A DNA stretch of 64,000 nt from Favolaschia claudopus (lineage: Eukaryota > Basidiomycota > Agaricomycetes > Agaricales > Mycenaceae), in the NCBI GenBank assembly GCA_037176885.1, contig JAWWNJ010000098.1, positions 434,001 through 498,000 on the forward strand, in the 5' to 3' direction. The notes below the pieces were generated by a model that worked only from the letters and a program-made list of their open reading frames with translations, did no database searches and was not told the DNA's origin. This document shows, in pieces, positions 31,978-43,505 of the stretch (position 1 is the stretch's first letter; each line of letters opens with the position of its first letter). Both the position numbers and the translations under genes were made by a program.

Positions 31978-33360
31978 TAGATAGCTGGAAATCTTCAATG
32001 TCTATTCAAATACGCTCTTCGCTCACAACGAGAACTCTCACGCATGCATCTATCTCGCCCAGCATCTCCCATGTCCTTGGATTATTGAAAGGATCATTTT
32101 CCGCTGAAGGCTACCGGTCACTTCAATAGCTGAAAACAAATAAACGAGATGCCAGTGAAAACTTGCCAGAAGAGTGTGAATGCTCGCTGAGAAGTCTTCA
32201 CATAGTTTCTGTACGTCCTGCTTCATCGTCCTTCAAATGTTCCTCCCTGTTGGGCAACTGTTGGGTATGTCCTACGTAGAGTGGCTTGTGGAGGCTTGTG
32301 GCAAATTTTTAATTTTATGATCGGATCAGAGAGTCCAGCAACGGGCAGTGTCCAGTGCCGCTTGATATGCCCATTGCCGATCAGCTGGAAGGGGCTTCTT
32401 TAGGACCCCTATGAAGGCTCGAACTTCAGACGGGCAAAAACTCAGGACAGATCCGGCGCTAAAAGTCAGGATTTACACCATATATCACGACATTATTTTT
32501 TAATTTTATGAACCTCAGCCTCTCCCTTGAAATTGTATGTACAGAGCCATTGAAAAATGAAGGGTCTCTCCCCTAATCAGGTGGACCCCCGAACCATTTG
32601 GTCTAAATCAAGCCCTATGTAAGTATGTACTCTACATAGTGGTCAGCCCTTTCAATAGAATGTTGTAAGGTTGGGGCAGCATCCTTACAGCGCATTCTTT
32701 TTTGGTCGGTTTCCTTCCCAGAAAATTGCATAAAATCATTTTCGGAAGAAAATGTGGTGTTGGAGAAGTCATGATGACCACTACGAAAACCAAAATTCGT
32801 AGTATAAACGGGGCTCCGCAGACTAAAAATTAACTTTACCTAGGCTGTCCAGTGGGACTAGATTTCTATTTTCCCGCCCAGCTTTTGATATGGTAAATTC
32901 TGTGTGCCAGGAGGCCCCAGGAAGCTCAACAGAGTGGCCGGCGCAAATTTTGTCTATCAGAGAGACGCTCACCAATTCTCATTATTCTGATATGTCAATC
33001 GACGGCGCGGACTTCCACACCGACCCGAATGGGATGGAACGAGATGAAACGGAGAATATTCAAATCATCTCGTGGTTTCTCAAATCATTTAACAAATTGC
33101 ACTAATTTCCCTGAAATTCCTTCTCTTTTCCCCCTTTTTTCCCCTTGTTTTGATTTTTCCCCGCGTCTCCACCGATATGGGTCATAGGCGAAAAGAGCCG
33201 GTGCAGCGCCAAACTCCACAAGGAAATGCTTAGGCAATAAGTAACTGTTTATTGTTCCACATAAAACACTGGAATCAAATTCGGCCGTTTATGTCCCTGT
33301 TTCAAACCAACGCCATGAACAACAACCATGATGACTGCTGGACATGTACTAAGTACTTAC
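31978..33360. other. Intergenic, no supported gene
   Basis: No supported coding sequence. The phrase TTTTTAATTTTATGA occurs twice (32307, 32498). Two CTACxTAGAG stretches (32272, 32630) are weakly inverted but too short to call an element. Confidence 0.4.
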
Positions 33361-33732
33361 ATTGGCACTATTATGGTCTCCAAATCCCCATTGGCGCAGT
33401 CTATCAAGACCCCAATTCGACGACGACCGAGTTTTTGGCGGACGATTAATCCAACACCCGTGATTGAACTAGTGAAAGCAATATCAACCACTTTTTTACG
33501 GGCGGGACCGATGTCAAATATTTTCACTGTGCCGGTGTCGGAGCCAATAGCTAGGACTTCTTGGGATCGAACAACCAGGTTCGGAGCCGCAAAGGAAAGG
33601 AAAGTATTTGCCATGATGACTTGCATGATGAAGACAATCTCCGGTGGGCTTGATAAACCAGACGGGCGAATATGAACCGGAGGCCGTTTGTAAAGCTCAA
33701 CAATGTCGGAAAAATCCAAGGGCCTTTGCATT
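33361..33732 (-). pseudogene. Internal exon of a WD40-like protein
   Basis: An open frame bounded by splice signals, acceptor TTTCTAG before 33732 and donor GTAAGT after 33361, argues for a real exon. It reads VLAIGSDTGTVKIFDIGP, a WD40-type blade, and RRIGVLIDCANGDLETI. Flanking exons were not found: the upstream side runs into the MITE at 33784. Probably a fragment of a larger host gene. Confidence 0.45.
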
Positions 33733-33783
33733 CTAGAAATTTTGAATCTAGTCAGAATATGAAACTACCATGAAATCGGAGTA

Positions 33784-34626
33784 CTCGGTGTCGCAAAAAG
33801 TAACCGATAATTTGCCGTTTTAGGCCCAATCGTGCTGTATTTTCTCGGTCGAGACACATCGCAATGTTGTTTGGAATGTCTTGTACCCGATTGCAATAGT
33901 GCTTGAGGGAAATCCCCTCTTGAATCCATCGTACGAGCCGGTTCATTCTAGGAATTTACAGATTGCCTTTTTCGGACGAAAGCTCTATGTTCCCAGTCTG
34001 TTGCCCATTGAAAGAGTGTTTTCAGGACCGTATGTTGTTGATTCGATACCTGGCTATGCACTGAGAGAATTTGGTTGAAAATTATGTGATTTAGGTAATT
34101 TCCGGGCTTCAAATTCCGTTAAGCAGAACAAGGAAACAGCTATAACCGGCGAATTTTGTATCTTGCCAGTGCTATAGAACGACTAAGGACTCATTCAGGG
34201 TCGCAACTTATCATTCTCTGGACATGCCATTCACGAGGATTGCCAACAAGACCAAATTGGGCGGAGGAACTGGGTTGATGATTATCGGACCGTTACCACC
34301 GTTTCCACGCTATCCTGATCAATCCTTTTGGTCTTCAGGTCCGAATATATCCCATCTACAAGAATCAGCCCAAAAAATGGCTCCCCTGACCAGGGGTTGT
34401 TCGCCTTTTCCAAATTCTGTGGGCTTTGTGCGACCCGGTGGCAAATTTTTGATAACATCCAGTTTTTGTGTTGAATACTGAAAGCTTCAGACAAGCAAAT
34501 GCTAGGACCTTTTTACATATGTTAAAGAGGATATCCAGGGGTGCATGTGTGTCGCAATATCTTGTGAAAATATCACGTGGTCGTGAAGCAATGACCAAAT
34601 TACCGGTTACTTTTTGCGACACCGAG
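33784..34626. mobile_element. Tc1/mariner-type MITE (CTCGGTGTCGC family)
   Basis: TA-flanked; arms start CTCGGTGTCGCAAAAAGTAA and match over about 33 bp. About 843 bp without a supported gene. Confidence 0.82.
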
Positions 34627-34834
34627 TAGGATTCCACTCTACTGGCAATGAGGCGCACAGTGAGTCCTGAGTTAGAGGCAAAAACATTATTACTTGATTT
34701 GGGAATCTGTAATCGTACAGCCATTCCCGGTATGGTATGTTCTCACGAGCTGTCAATGTCCGAATAAGTAACAGATTTTCTTTTGGGTTCAAAGAGGCTG
34801 AGAAGGGTGCAAGACCATTCAGGGTTGTTACTTA

Positions 34835-36190
34835 CAGTGGTGGCAAATAGAAATTGCCGTGGCTTTTTGGCCAAAATCTTGCTGTATACTTCACCGAATG
34901 ACCTGAAATAAGATGTAGAGATGAATATATGATACTACTGTACCACTTAGAATACTCAGCTATCTATTATGCCCTGACGATGCATCAATAACAGGACAGT
35001 TTCTGATTATTGCCATATCTGGAAAAGCTCAATGTATCCTCAGCAAAAAAGTGTCATAACAGGATGAAAGTACTTGAAAAACAATGCTAGTTATCACTTT
35101 GATTGACTGGAATTGAACCTCATTTGAGCTCACAACGGCTGCTTGAAGTTGGTACTTTTAGCTATTTTCTCTGCATTTTCAGCTATTTTGTGTGAAAATA
35201 GCCAACTTTGAGCGGCTGCTGTGAGCTCAAATCAGGGTCAATTCCATTCAATCAAAGTGGAAACTAGAACTCTTTTTTTAAGTACTTTCATCCTATTATG
35301 ACACCTTTTACCTGAGGGTTCATTGTGTTTTTCCGAATATGGCAAAAATCGGAAATCATCCTATGATTGATGCATTCTCAGGGCATAATATATTGCTGAC
35401 TGATCTAAGAGGTACAGCTCCGGACAATCAAACTCGACAAATTTATCGACCTTTTCCCACGACCCCGATATGTGTCGGAATCGAAAGGAAACGAGTTCAG
35501 GAGCCTGCTGAATTTTTTTGGTGAGAATTCATCGAGCCGTTCCGGAGATATCCGCTATTCTTGGTAGAGGGTAGCCAAAATTTTGGCCGGACCCCCAAAT
35601 CACAAGGAAAAATCACGAAAATATTGATTTGAGCTCTTTACGACTGTCTGAGTCTGGTTCTGGACTCAGAATAAAAATTCAACGAGCCGTTATGTCACAA
35701 AATAGGGGGGAACCTGTTGGAACATTGTGACATTCGTAACAACATGTCACAAATATGTCACCTCCTGTCACCTTGGCATTGCCAATTTCGGGTGTTAATG
35801 GGTTCCTCAAAGCAAAAAGGGCTGAGGGACAAGAGTAGTTGCATATAGTATCCTCTGGATGCTCAGCACCCATGAAGGTTGGGTCAGGGCCAGAAAGGTA
35901 CACACAATTTCGTTCTGACGGCCCAAAAATTTGGCCAAACCCATTTTGTCGTGGGAAAATTCAGGAAAAATCGTTTTTAGACGTATTCTGGGGTGCTGAA
36001 TCCGTTTCTGGACTCAGCTAAGCCCAGAAAATAGCGGTTCGACCGAAAATTAAATTGTTGACTTTGATTGTCCGGAGCTGTACAAAAGTATCACATACCT
36101 ATCTCTACCTTTCATTTGAGGTCATTCGGTGAAGTATACAGCCAGATTTTCACCAAAAAAAGCCACGGCAATTTCTATTTGCCACCACTG
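34835..36190. mobile_element. Long palindromic (foldback) element, CAGTGGTGGC family, with internal insertion
   Basis: TA-flanked, termini CAGTGGTGGCAAATAGAAAT and complement. The left arm (34835 to about 35165) pairs with the right arm (about 35190-35414 plus 36083-36190) along nearly its full length, including GTGTCATAA and GATGAAAGTACTT near the centre. The original element was therefore an almost complete palindrome of about 0.7 kb with a short loop. A second MITE at 35415-36080 interrupts the right arm. No coding capacity. Confidence 0.88.
35415..36080. mobile_element. Tc1/mariner-type MITE (CAGCTCCGGACAATC family)
   Basis: 666 bp with inverted ends CAGCTCCGGACAATCAAA and complement. 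TA duplication: the uninterrupted arm of the host palindrome still shows a single TA at the matching place (TGTACC), so the empty site is visible. Confidence 0.9.
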
Positions 36191-37508
36191 TAACAAATGG
36201 GGCAAAAAACGCAAACAGCAGTGATTTTGATCGGAAAAATATCACGTGACATTACCACATATGGGCATATTACGGTAACGGGCCGGTGTCTCGGATTTTG
36301 CCAGTGGGTACGCCTTGTCCTCGGCCGTTCTCACGAAAAAAGCCGATGCGCCACTTTCAAGGTTGAGTTTACTTCGTAATTCGTGCTTCAAGGCTGTAAT
36401 CGTGCTGAGGACAATCCAGCATTTCTCCCTGCAATCTGCGGCAGCTCAGGAGGTACACACTCTTAAAATCTTTGACACAACGTCGGAAAAGTGGATTAAG
36501 GGTCTGGCGTAATGCTTATGTAAATCTACCCAATGCAGTAATTCTCTACCCCCGGCAACCACCTATGATGCCTGCCCGCGAAATTTTTAATTCGGATAAA
36601 ACAAGCCCAAAATTGGCTGTCAGCCTCCTCGGATTCGGATAAAAAGCCCAACTTCGGGAAGCCAGGTCAGGTCGAAAATTCGGATAAAACAAGGCGTCCG
36701 CCACCAAGCCTGGTCGGGATCCGGATAAAACTCGCCATACTTTGATCAACTGAGAGCAATGACTGTCTGCAGCCAGTTCTCGTCCAAATCAACGAGTTTT
36801 GAGCAAATCAAACCTGTTCTCACGCTTGATTTGTAGCAGACTGGCATCGAATATGTTCTTTTGCAAGACAAAACAGGACAGAACCTGTGAAAGTGGACTC
36901 GGCAAGCCGAATACACCATTCTGGCCGTCAAGCGACCGAAAATGAACCCCAGAAGAAATTTTCGATTTTTCCCTGATTTTAGGTGATTTTGGCGATTTTG
37001 CGTAGTCTCGGAAACCCAGACGTTTAGCCGCAATCCGAGAGGGCTCGGAGCTCTTTCCTGATCTGTAATTATAATGGCAGCGTTTGACGTTTGATTGATC
37101 TTGAACGCGATGGACCCCTGTCAACCAACTGAAAAGGAAATTTTATCCGAATTCCCTTAAAAGGTGAACAATGTATGCCGTTTTCAAGGCTTTTCGGCTT
37201 AGTGACGGTCAGGGCACCATGCCGAACTACTAAGGAAGCCGATTGGCTACAATCACCCCGACTCACCCTTTACGTAATGGTGCCGGGAATGACCGTCCGG
37301 ATAAGAATTTCCTTATGGGGACGAACCAGGCCTCAAAGTTGGTTCCCTACGCGATGCTACGCGCTAGCTACGACGCGATGTGAGTTACTAAGTCCCCGTT
37401 CCCATCATCACCAAAATCAATCAAACGTCACAAGCTGTCATTGTAATTACCGATTAGGAAACATAAGATTTGGCGTGCTTACGTAAGCACGAAACGTGAT
37501 CAAACACG
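36191..37508. other. Intergenic with TCGGATAAAA repeats
   Basis: No supported gene. TTCGGATAAAA or TCCGGATAAAA occurs four times within 36590-36730, with TTTTATCCGAA in reverse at 37140. TGTCTCGGATTTTGCC (36287) also appears at 6618, suggesting another dispersed repeat. Confidence 0.4.
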
Positions 37509-37872
37509 ACCACGTGTCTGCCCCAAGCGGGCTCTTTTCAATTTCTTTCATGTTCTTTTGAGTTATTACACCTTTTGCTTGGCCTTATATCTCTCTGGCA
37601 CACGATCGTCAGCCTGCTCGTCATGACTGTAAGTCTCCAGTGACAGTGTAACTGTACTAGGTGGTCGTTGTTGAGGAGGTATTAGCAGAAACCACGTGTC
37701 TGCCCCAAGCGGGCTCTTTTCAATTTCTTTCATGTTCTTTTGAGTTATTACACCTTTTGCTTGGCCTTATATCTCTCTGGCACACGATCGTCAGCCTGCT
37801 CGTCATGACTGTAAGTCTCCAGTGACGGTGTAACTGTACTAGGTGGTCGTTGTTGAGGAGGTATTAGCAGAA
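37509..37872 (+). repeat. Tandem duplication, 2 x 182 bp
   Basis: Units 37509-37690 and 37691-37872 differ at one position that I can see (GACAGTG versus GACGGTG). Unit text starts ACCACGTGTCTGCCCC. No LTR-like ends and no ORF. Confidence 0.92.
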
Positions 37873-38567
37873 AAGGTTATTCTAAATTTGGCACGACATA
37901 GTTACGACCTCTCGGCCCGAACTCAGCTAAAAAATCGAGACTGTCTATCGTTTCCAAAATAGCTGTCAAGCACTTATAAAAGCTGTTACAATGATATTTT
38001 GGCAAAAACACTACACAATATCATTCAAAGTTATTCAGAACTTATTCTTGGGAAACTAGGGAGGCATTCAAGTGGGGGGGCATCAACAGGGAAGACAAGT
38101 TCAGAGACATTAGCTGAGCTCCGTTTTGCGGCCGTTCTGCCTGCACTTCATTGCCACCGGCAATGACTCGGCCGTGCCGGCACGCGGCAAATTGATGGGA
38201 AACCATACAGACGTCGAGAAAATGTTGCAATTAGGCTCTGTGTTCGTGGCTACACAACCTGAAGGCAGTCTAAGATCTTGTTTTCCTCATACTGGCCCTC
38301 AAAACCGGCAAAAATACAATTTTGGTTTTGCGAATCTGAAATTTCGCGTTTCCCACGTTACTGTAACGCGTCACGTCACGTACACGTGACTCGATGGATG
38401 CGGATGTCGCCTACCTTAATCCGTGCTGGTGTTCTGCGGGGGTCGGCCAATCCTGATTTTACATTTATTTGTACATATATTACATAAACCCATAAACACA
38501 TAAAAACATACATACTGGTACAGAGGAGCATAATTACCAGGAGTTTATACGCATCGCTCCAAATCGG
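37873..38567. other. Intergenic, no supported gene
   Basis: Short frames only. CACGTCACGTACACGTGAC near 38371 is a dense run of CACGTG-like half sites. AT-rich text follows at 38460-38520. Confidence 0.4.
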
Positions 38568-39186
38568 TCATTTCCAAAAATAATCCAGCGTGCGTTGCTT
38601 CCGTGTGATACTTGCAGCCTTACGTTTTGAGCCCATACGTGCGCACATTAACGGTCCCACAGCACTGGTCACAACTTTATGCCCAAGAACAAAAACCAAA
38701 CGCAGAAGATAGAAAATACAGCCTATGGCTCCGGAAACTGCACCCAACAAGGGTGTGCTGAATGCTAGATTTACTGAATTACCAATCAGTTCAGAGCAGA
38801 TGTGAGTCATGAATTTGCCTACAGTTCGAGATACGCTCCGCAAGGTCAATAAAGTCAGATAATCGGCTTCCCGGCTGTAAATCATTGACAATCGAAGACA
38901 CGGACTCATTGATATGCTGTATAGATTCATGACTTGAAATCGTCAACGTTTTCAATACTTCCTGCAGCGTGAGCGTGGTGGACAAGGCCTCAAGCTGCTG
39001 TGCTTGCATGTGCTGCGCCAGCGTAATGTCCCACAAAACACGTGATTTTTGGACTGCCGTCATCTCTGTCCAGGGGCATACTGCCTTCTTCCGAAAGAAG
39101 GTCAAGGGTGCGCCGGCGTCTAAACCGGCGACTAAGGGCCGGTTAGTTAGTCCGGCCGTCAGGCGGGAAAAAAATATGAACCTCAT
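38568..39186 (-). pseudogene. Unknown protein fragment
   Basis: The minus-strand frame from 39186 has helix-rich text (QHMQAQQLEALSTTLTLQEV, HESIQHINESVSSIVND). After a frame slip near 38825 it continues as FMTHICSELIGNSVNLAF and a hydrophobic stretch IGCIFYLLRLVFVLGHKVV that could be a membrane segment, ending with a basic tail at 38568. No family recognised. Its 5' end abuts the MITE at 39209. Confidence 0.35.
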
Positions 39187-39208
39187 AAATTCTGGGCGGA
39201 ATTACATA

Positions 39209-39808
39209 CAGCCGTGGACACACAAAACTGACAAGAATTTTTCTCCCACCCGATTTTTCTAAAAAAGTGGACCAATCGATAGATCTCATTGAACGCTCTC
39301 TATCCATATATAAATCCCTCAAAACCTGATAGCCGAACAAGTTACGTGACACTCAAAATTTTGGCTGCCGTCATAAATTTCATGATAAATTGATGAAAAA
39401 ATACATAAACGCAGATTGGCTGGGAGAATATGATTCTGAAAGAATGGATTCTATCGAGCCGTTGTGGAGATATATAAAAATGTTTTTGACTATTACATCA
39501 CCTGTCAAACAGCTGGTTGACACCAACACTCCCATAGATCCCGTGCTGATGTTCCATAAGGGGCAATGGGTGGCAGTGCCCAACAAAAAACTCGGTTTTT
39601 TCGATCCTCGGAAATCGCCTCAAACAGCAAATCTGGGAAACGGCTTTCGACCAAAAATTTGGCCGCCGCAACTTTCTCGTAGGAAAAACCTCGAAGCATC
39701 TTTTTTGAGCTCTTTGGGTAATTTTGAGTCCAGGAAAATTGAAATTGGGTCCCAAATAATCCTAGATCAGTCGTAACGTGACTTGTCACTTTTGTGTGTC
39801 CACAACTG
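39209..39808. mobile_element. Tc1/mariner-type MITE (GTGGACACACAAAA family)
   Basis: 600 bp, TA-flanked. Arms CAGCCGTGGACACACAAAAC and CAGTTGTGGACACACAAAAG correspond over about 28 bp. The interior is non-coding. Confidence 0.85.
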
Positions 39809-39876
39809 TAGTCTCTCCTAGACAGACGTTGGACAGACGCTCTATGTGCACCAGCTCGGTGCCCTCGCTACATAGA

Positions 39877-40344
39877 GTCTGTTGTTTACCGCGGGGGTCC
39901 GATCGTTGATAGAGCGTATTATGTAATATCATGTAAGCCGGTATTCACCGAATATCTTTGTAACTGCCTTCTCCTCCCAGTTTAAACTAGAATATGGTGC
40001 CCTGTACCATGTTCTCTATGTATTTACAAAGAGTTCCTAGACATGCAGATATATTTATTTGCGGTGTTTCTAAGTAAGAGAAACGGGCTCTCGATAGGTT
40101 CTCAAGGCGTCGGATTTGCTTCGGCCGAAGGCCGATGCGTGACAAGTTGGTCCGGAAGCGGTTGCAGCAATTAATGAGAAATATGAAGCACCAGAATTAT
40201 AAAATGCATGAATACAAATAGACCGGTCGAATTACTTTGCAAAAATCGCGTCGTGGACGGGAGATTCACGCGACTCGAAGTCTGCTTACATAATATTACA
40301 TAATAAGCTCTATCAACGATCCAACCACGGTAAACACAAGACTA
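39877..40344. mobile_element. Inverted-repeat element, type undetermined
   Basis: Left text TGTTTACCGCGGGGGTCCGA with TCGTTGATAGAGC and TATTATGTAATAT is mirrored at about 40285-40344. Arms of about 55 bp enclose about 350 bp without a gene. Target duplication unclear. Confidence 0.6.
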
Positions 40345-41734
40345 GTAGGTCGGAATGGGCTATCGGCAGTCATTATGAGTGCAAGAACACTGTCATATGC
40401 GGCATAATGTAGACCGGTAACCGATCTCTCGTATGAAGACAATCGTTCATAGAGAGACCGGTCGATCCAAGGGTGTGCCGGCCCGTCAAGCCGAGACCTA
40501 GGGCAGGGAGGGTGGTTCGACCCGGGAGGGTCAGAAAAAAAAATAATTGATTATTTTTTGGGGGGTGGAATATGGTTCTGGGGGCTCAAATACGCCTAGA
40601 AATCACTGTTACTGTTGTTTCTACCCGAAATATCCCGGTCAACAACGTTCAAATCGCTCTTTTCGGGTTTCACCGGCAGTCCATCCTATTTGGGACGATC
40701 AACTTTGGCTGTATTTGATATCAGAGGCAACGGAGAATACAATGCATGTGCCTCTTTGCTGGGTTGTAATAAATATCTGGTGCTTAATTCATCCTATACC
40801 ACCTCTAATAGTTGTCTTGGGCTCATGTTTTCACTCAAGTTTCGGTCAAGCACTTCGGCACGATGATATCACGTGAATAATTACTCGATTTGGACAGTAC
40901 GTAATGCTTACGTGGTAGGGTGGTTCAGCCAAAAGATCGGTTTGAAAAAAAACGGCCATAGGTATTTTTTTTTGGTTTCCGCACACCCTTGGGTCGATCT
41001 GAGTTTGAATTTGGTGGCAGAGCGGGAGCATCACGTGTTTGATGACGTGTCCGCCACCGTTCTGCGCAATTCACGCATTTCTGATTGGACTGACCGTGAA
41101 AAAAAGGGAGGAAAGTCCTTCCAGGGCACAAATATACCATGAGAGGGATACGAGGGACTTTTTCTCGTGTCAGTGGCTGCACTGGAGCCAAGGCGCACTT
41201 ACACGAAGCCATTGTAACAAATCATTGGTTTTTGACACATAATCGTCGGATTTTCCTATTTGAAACTACAGGGCGCCTAAGAGGCCCATTTAGAACCCGT
41301 TGAATACCTTTGGGGCCCCAACGTATCAGTGGTGAGGGCGCTGGAACGCTGCATGCACCTTCCACGTGACAAAAACGTGATCAACTCGCTCAGCATCCAA
41401 ATTTAAACTCAGATCGACCAGTCTGTCTACCGACGAACTTGTTCTCTAGTAGACAGATCGGCCACCGGTCTAGGCATAATGTACATAAGTTAAAGTGGTT
41501 CATTAGCAGGTGCCGCGTATTGCCGAGGTGTTGGCCGCAATATGTGCCGCGATCAAATTACTATATCGAGCGCGCACGTTGCGGCGGAATGTGCGCAAGT
41601 AATATATCACAATATATTTTTCACCCGTCTTGTCACGTTAACACGTTACAGTACACATGTGGTCTGTGGAAGGCTGTGCCGTCCTTTTCGCGAATCGTCC
41701 ACCGTTACTGCTTGGCCACTGCAATCCACTCGTC
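40345..41734. other. Intergenic, no supported gene
   Basis: CCAAGGGTGTGC (40469) and GCACACCCTTGG (40980) are inverted about 500 bp apart, possibly the ends of another degraded element. AGACCGGT-type text recurs at 40411, 40457 and 41465. No reliable coding sequence. Confidence 0.35.
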
Positions 41735-42863
41735 ATGCTTGAATTCGCGACCGTTACTCCAGTGGCGCCACTTCGGGCTCACGCTAGTCACACCCGTGAC
41801 TACGACTCCCCTGTCGCCCCTGAATTCAACCGCAATTTCAGAGCTGTCTCAACGCCGCAGCTGTGCCTCACTGACGCTCTACACGACGGCTTTGAGTCCG
41901 ATACCACTCCCGCCGTCAAAACCTCCCCTGATTGGTCCTCAATGTTGTTGTATTCTGATAGTTACCCTTTCACATTACACCCTTGTTCGTTCGCGTCACC
42001 TTCTGGCAACGAGGCTTACTCCGCCAACGATCTGCTGTACGTCTCTGCAGAGGATGAATTGCCTCCAACCCCCTACTGTATCGCGCCGAATGCGCTGCAG
42101 ATCGACGATAGCTGTCATTACTCAGTGAGCCTCTATCCTATTCAATCATCAGCACTTTTTTCAACCCATGTAGCACGACACTCATCACGGTGGAACCCCC
42201 TCCGCACACCCATTGGCCAGTATCAAGAACGAGCCGATGGACGAGGACCACACCTCTTCCCCGCCTCCTCCGGCATCTTTGACTTCCTCTGCACCCGCTC
42301 TGGTTCAATGGGGTGCTCCCACTGGGGACGGCCACTCCAGCCACTTGGACTTCCCAGACCCTGGCGAGTCCATCCGCCGCGAAGCTGGTGACGCCCTCTC
42401 CCCCTACCTCCCCATCTCTCTCAACGCCGTCATTCACTTCCCACTCAGCTCCAAGCCTTCGCTTCCGCTATTCGTACTCATTCAGCTCGCTATTTACTCC
42501 AGCACCCTAAAAAAGCTCACGCTGCAAGAGATTTGCACCGCCCTTCGCTCGCGCTTCCCGTATTTTGTGACGCGCACCGCGATGCCTAGATCGGTGCGAC
42601 ACTTACTGAGTTTGATGACCATATTTCAAAAGATCCCGCGGCTAAAGGGCCAGCGTGGGAAGGGGAGCTACTGGACTCTCAATACCTTGGCGGTGTCGAG
42701 ATTTGGACGGTACAAGAGGGAGAGGAAGCGTGCAAAGAGGGGCAAGGTTGATGATATCAACCCGGCCGCCAAGAGACGTAAATCGGCGACGGTAAAGAAA
42801 AAGGCTGCACATGTGGCAGCTAAACCGCCTCGCGCCAGGCCCAAGTCCCATCTCTGCCTATAA
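41735..42863 (+). CDS. Forkhead-like transcription factor with an altered recognition helix
   Basis: Two exons: 41735-42124 and 42174-42863; the 49-nt GTGAGC...GTAG intron is phase 0. The product is about 359 residues. ATG 41735 is the nearest start in frame. Residues 1-200 are Ser/Pro-rich, with SIKNEPMDEDHTSS, an acidic patch. The forkhead domain spans about residues 220-295: SLPLFVLIQLAIYSSTLKKL, TLQEICTALRSRFPYF, then PRSVRHLLSLMTIFQKI and GKGSYWTLN. The canonical motif NSIRHNLS reads RSVRHLLS, so both asparagines are replaced while the His is kept. A basic C-terminal tail (RYKRERKRAKRGK, KRRKSATVKKK) should act as nuclear signal or DNA contact. It is a full-length frame, so it may be functional. 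Confidence 0.78.
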
Positions 42864-43139
42864 TAGCTGGTGCGTAATCTCAGTGTCACATCCCATCAAT
42901 TCATTCATTCGCAAAACTTTTCAAAGCCAAATTTCCCAAGGCAGTATCGTGTGCAATAAGACCGCCGAGAGTCCAGCAATTCGCGAACCTAGAATATATA
43001 CATAGAGTATTGTTGCGCCTAAAGCTTCATGACCAGTCGCATTTCCTGGGCAATCACCTAAAATGTCTGCCCGCAACCTCCTGGATTCTGAGGGTTTTTA
43101 TCTGCACCCCAAATTGGACAACTTGACCTAGGCCTCAGA
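42864..43139. other. Short intergenic region
   Basis: Nothing recognised between the forkhead gene and the transposase relic. Confidence 0.4.
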
Positions 43140-43505
43140 ATGTATAGACAGATCAATGTAAGTAAAGTACGCTCTCCAACGGCGCCGCGCATTGTCGTCT
43201 CTTTCTTTGCATCGGAAACACTCGAAGGACGTGCACCGAGACCGCTAAACACCTCTATCCTTAGAGGACAACCCTGGTTAGACGAAATACTGCTCGGGAA
43301 TCCCGATCGTTGTCATGCTCAGCTGGGGATGTCCGCCCTCGAATTTTCACTACTGTGGGCTGAATTAGCGGCAATTGGTGAACCAGAGGACACTCGCTTC
43401 ATGAGAGTGATGAGAAACTGGCTCTATTTGTGTAATTCATGGTCCACAGGATAGTCAGCGCGAACTCCAAGAGAGATTCCAACGTTCGGGAGACACTATC
43501 AGACC
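43140..43505 (+). pseudogene. PIF/Harbinger (HARBI1-like) transposase, N-terminal relic
   Basis: Residues LRGQPWLDEILLGNPDRCHA then LGMSALEFSLLWAEL match the leader of mushroom HARBI1-type nucleases (typically GxxWVxELLxGHPxR...LGM). After a frame break near 43440 the text QRELQERFQRSGDTI appears, the conserved HARBI1 helix-turn-helix. The DDE catalytic part is absent. Such transposases would be the partner of TTA-flanked MITEs like those at 4436, 14711 and 61667. Confidence 0.65.

Noticed and set aside
32270..32640. MITE with CTACxTAGAG ends
   Set aside because: Similarity is about 10 bp with mismatches and no target duplication.
35048..35305. Independent MITE with GTGTCATAA ends at the centre of the palindrome
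   Set aside because: The palindrome's arms continue to pair through and beyond these ends, so it is the core of the larger element, not a nested insertion.
37509..37872. Tandem units as a solo-LTR pair or TRIM
   Set aside because: Units are directly adjacent without an internal region, TG/CA ends or target duplication.
40500..40530. T-arm of a tRNA (GGTTCGACCCGGG)
   Set aside because: No D arm, acceptor stem or anticodon loop could be placed around it.
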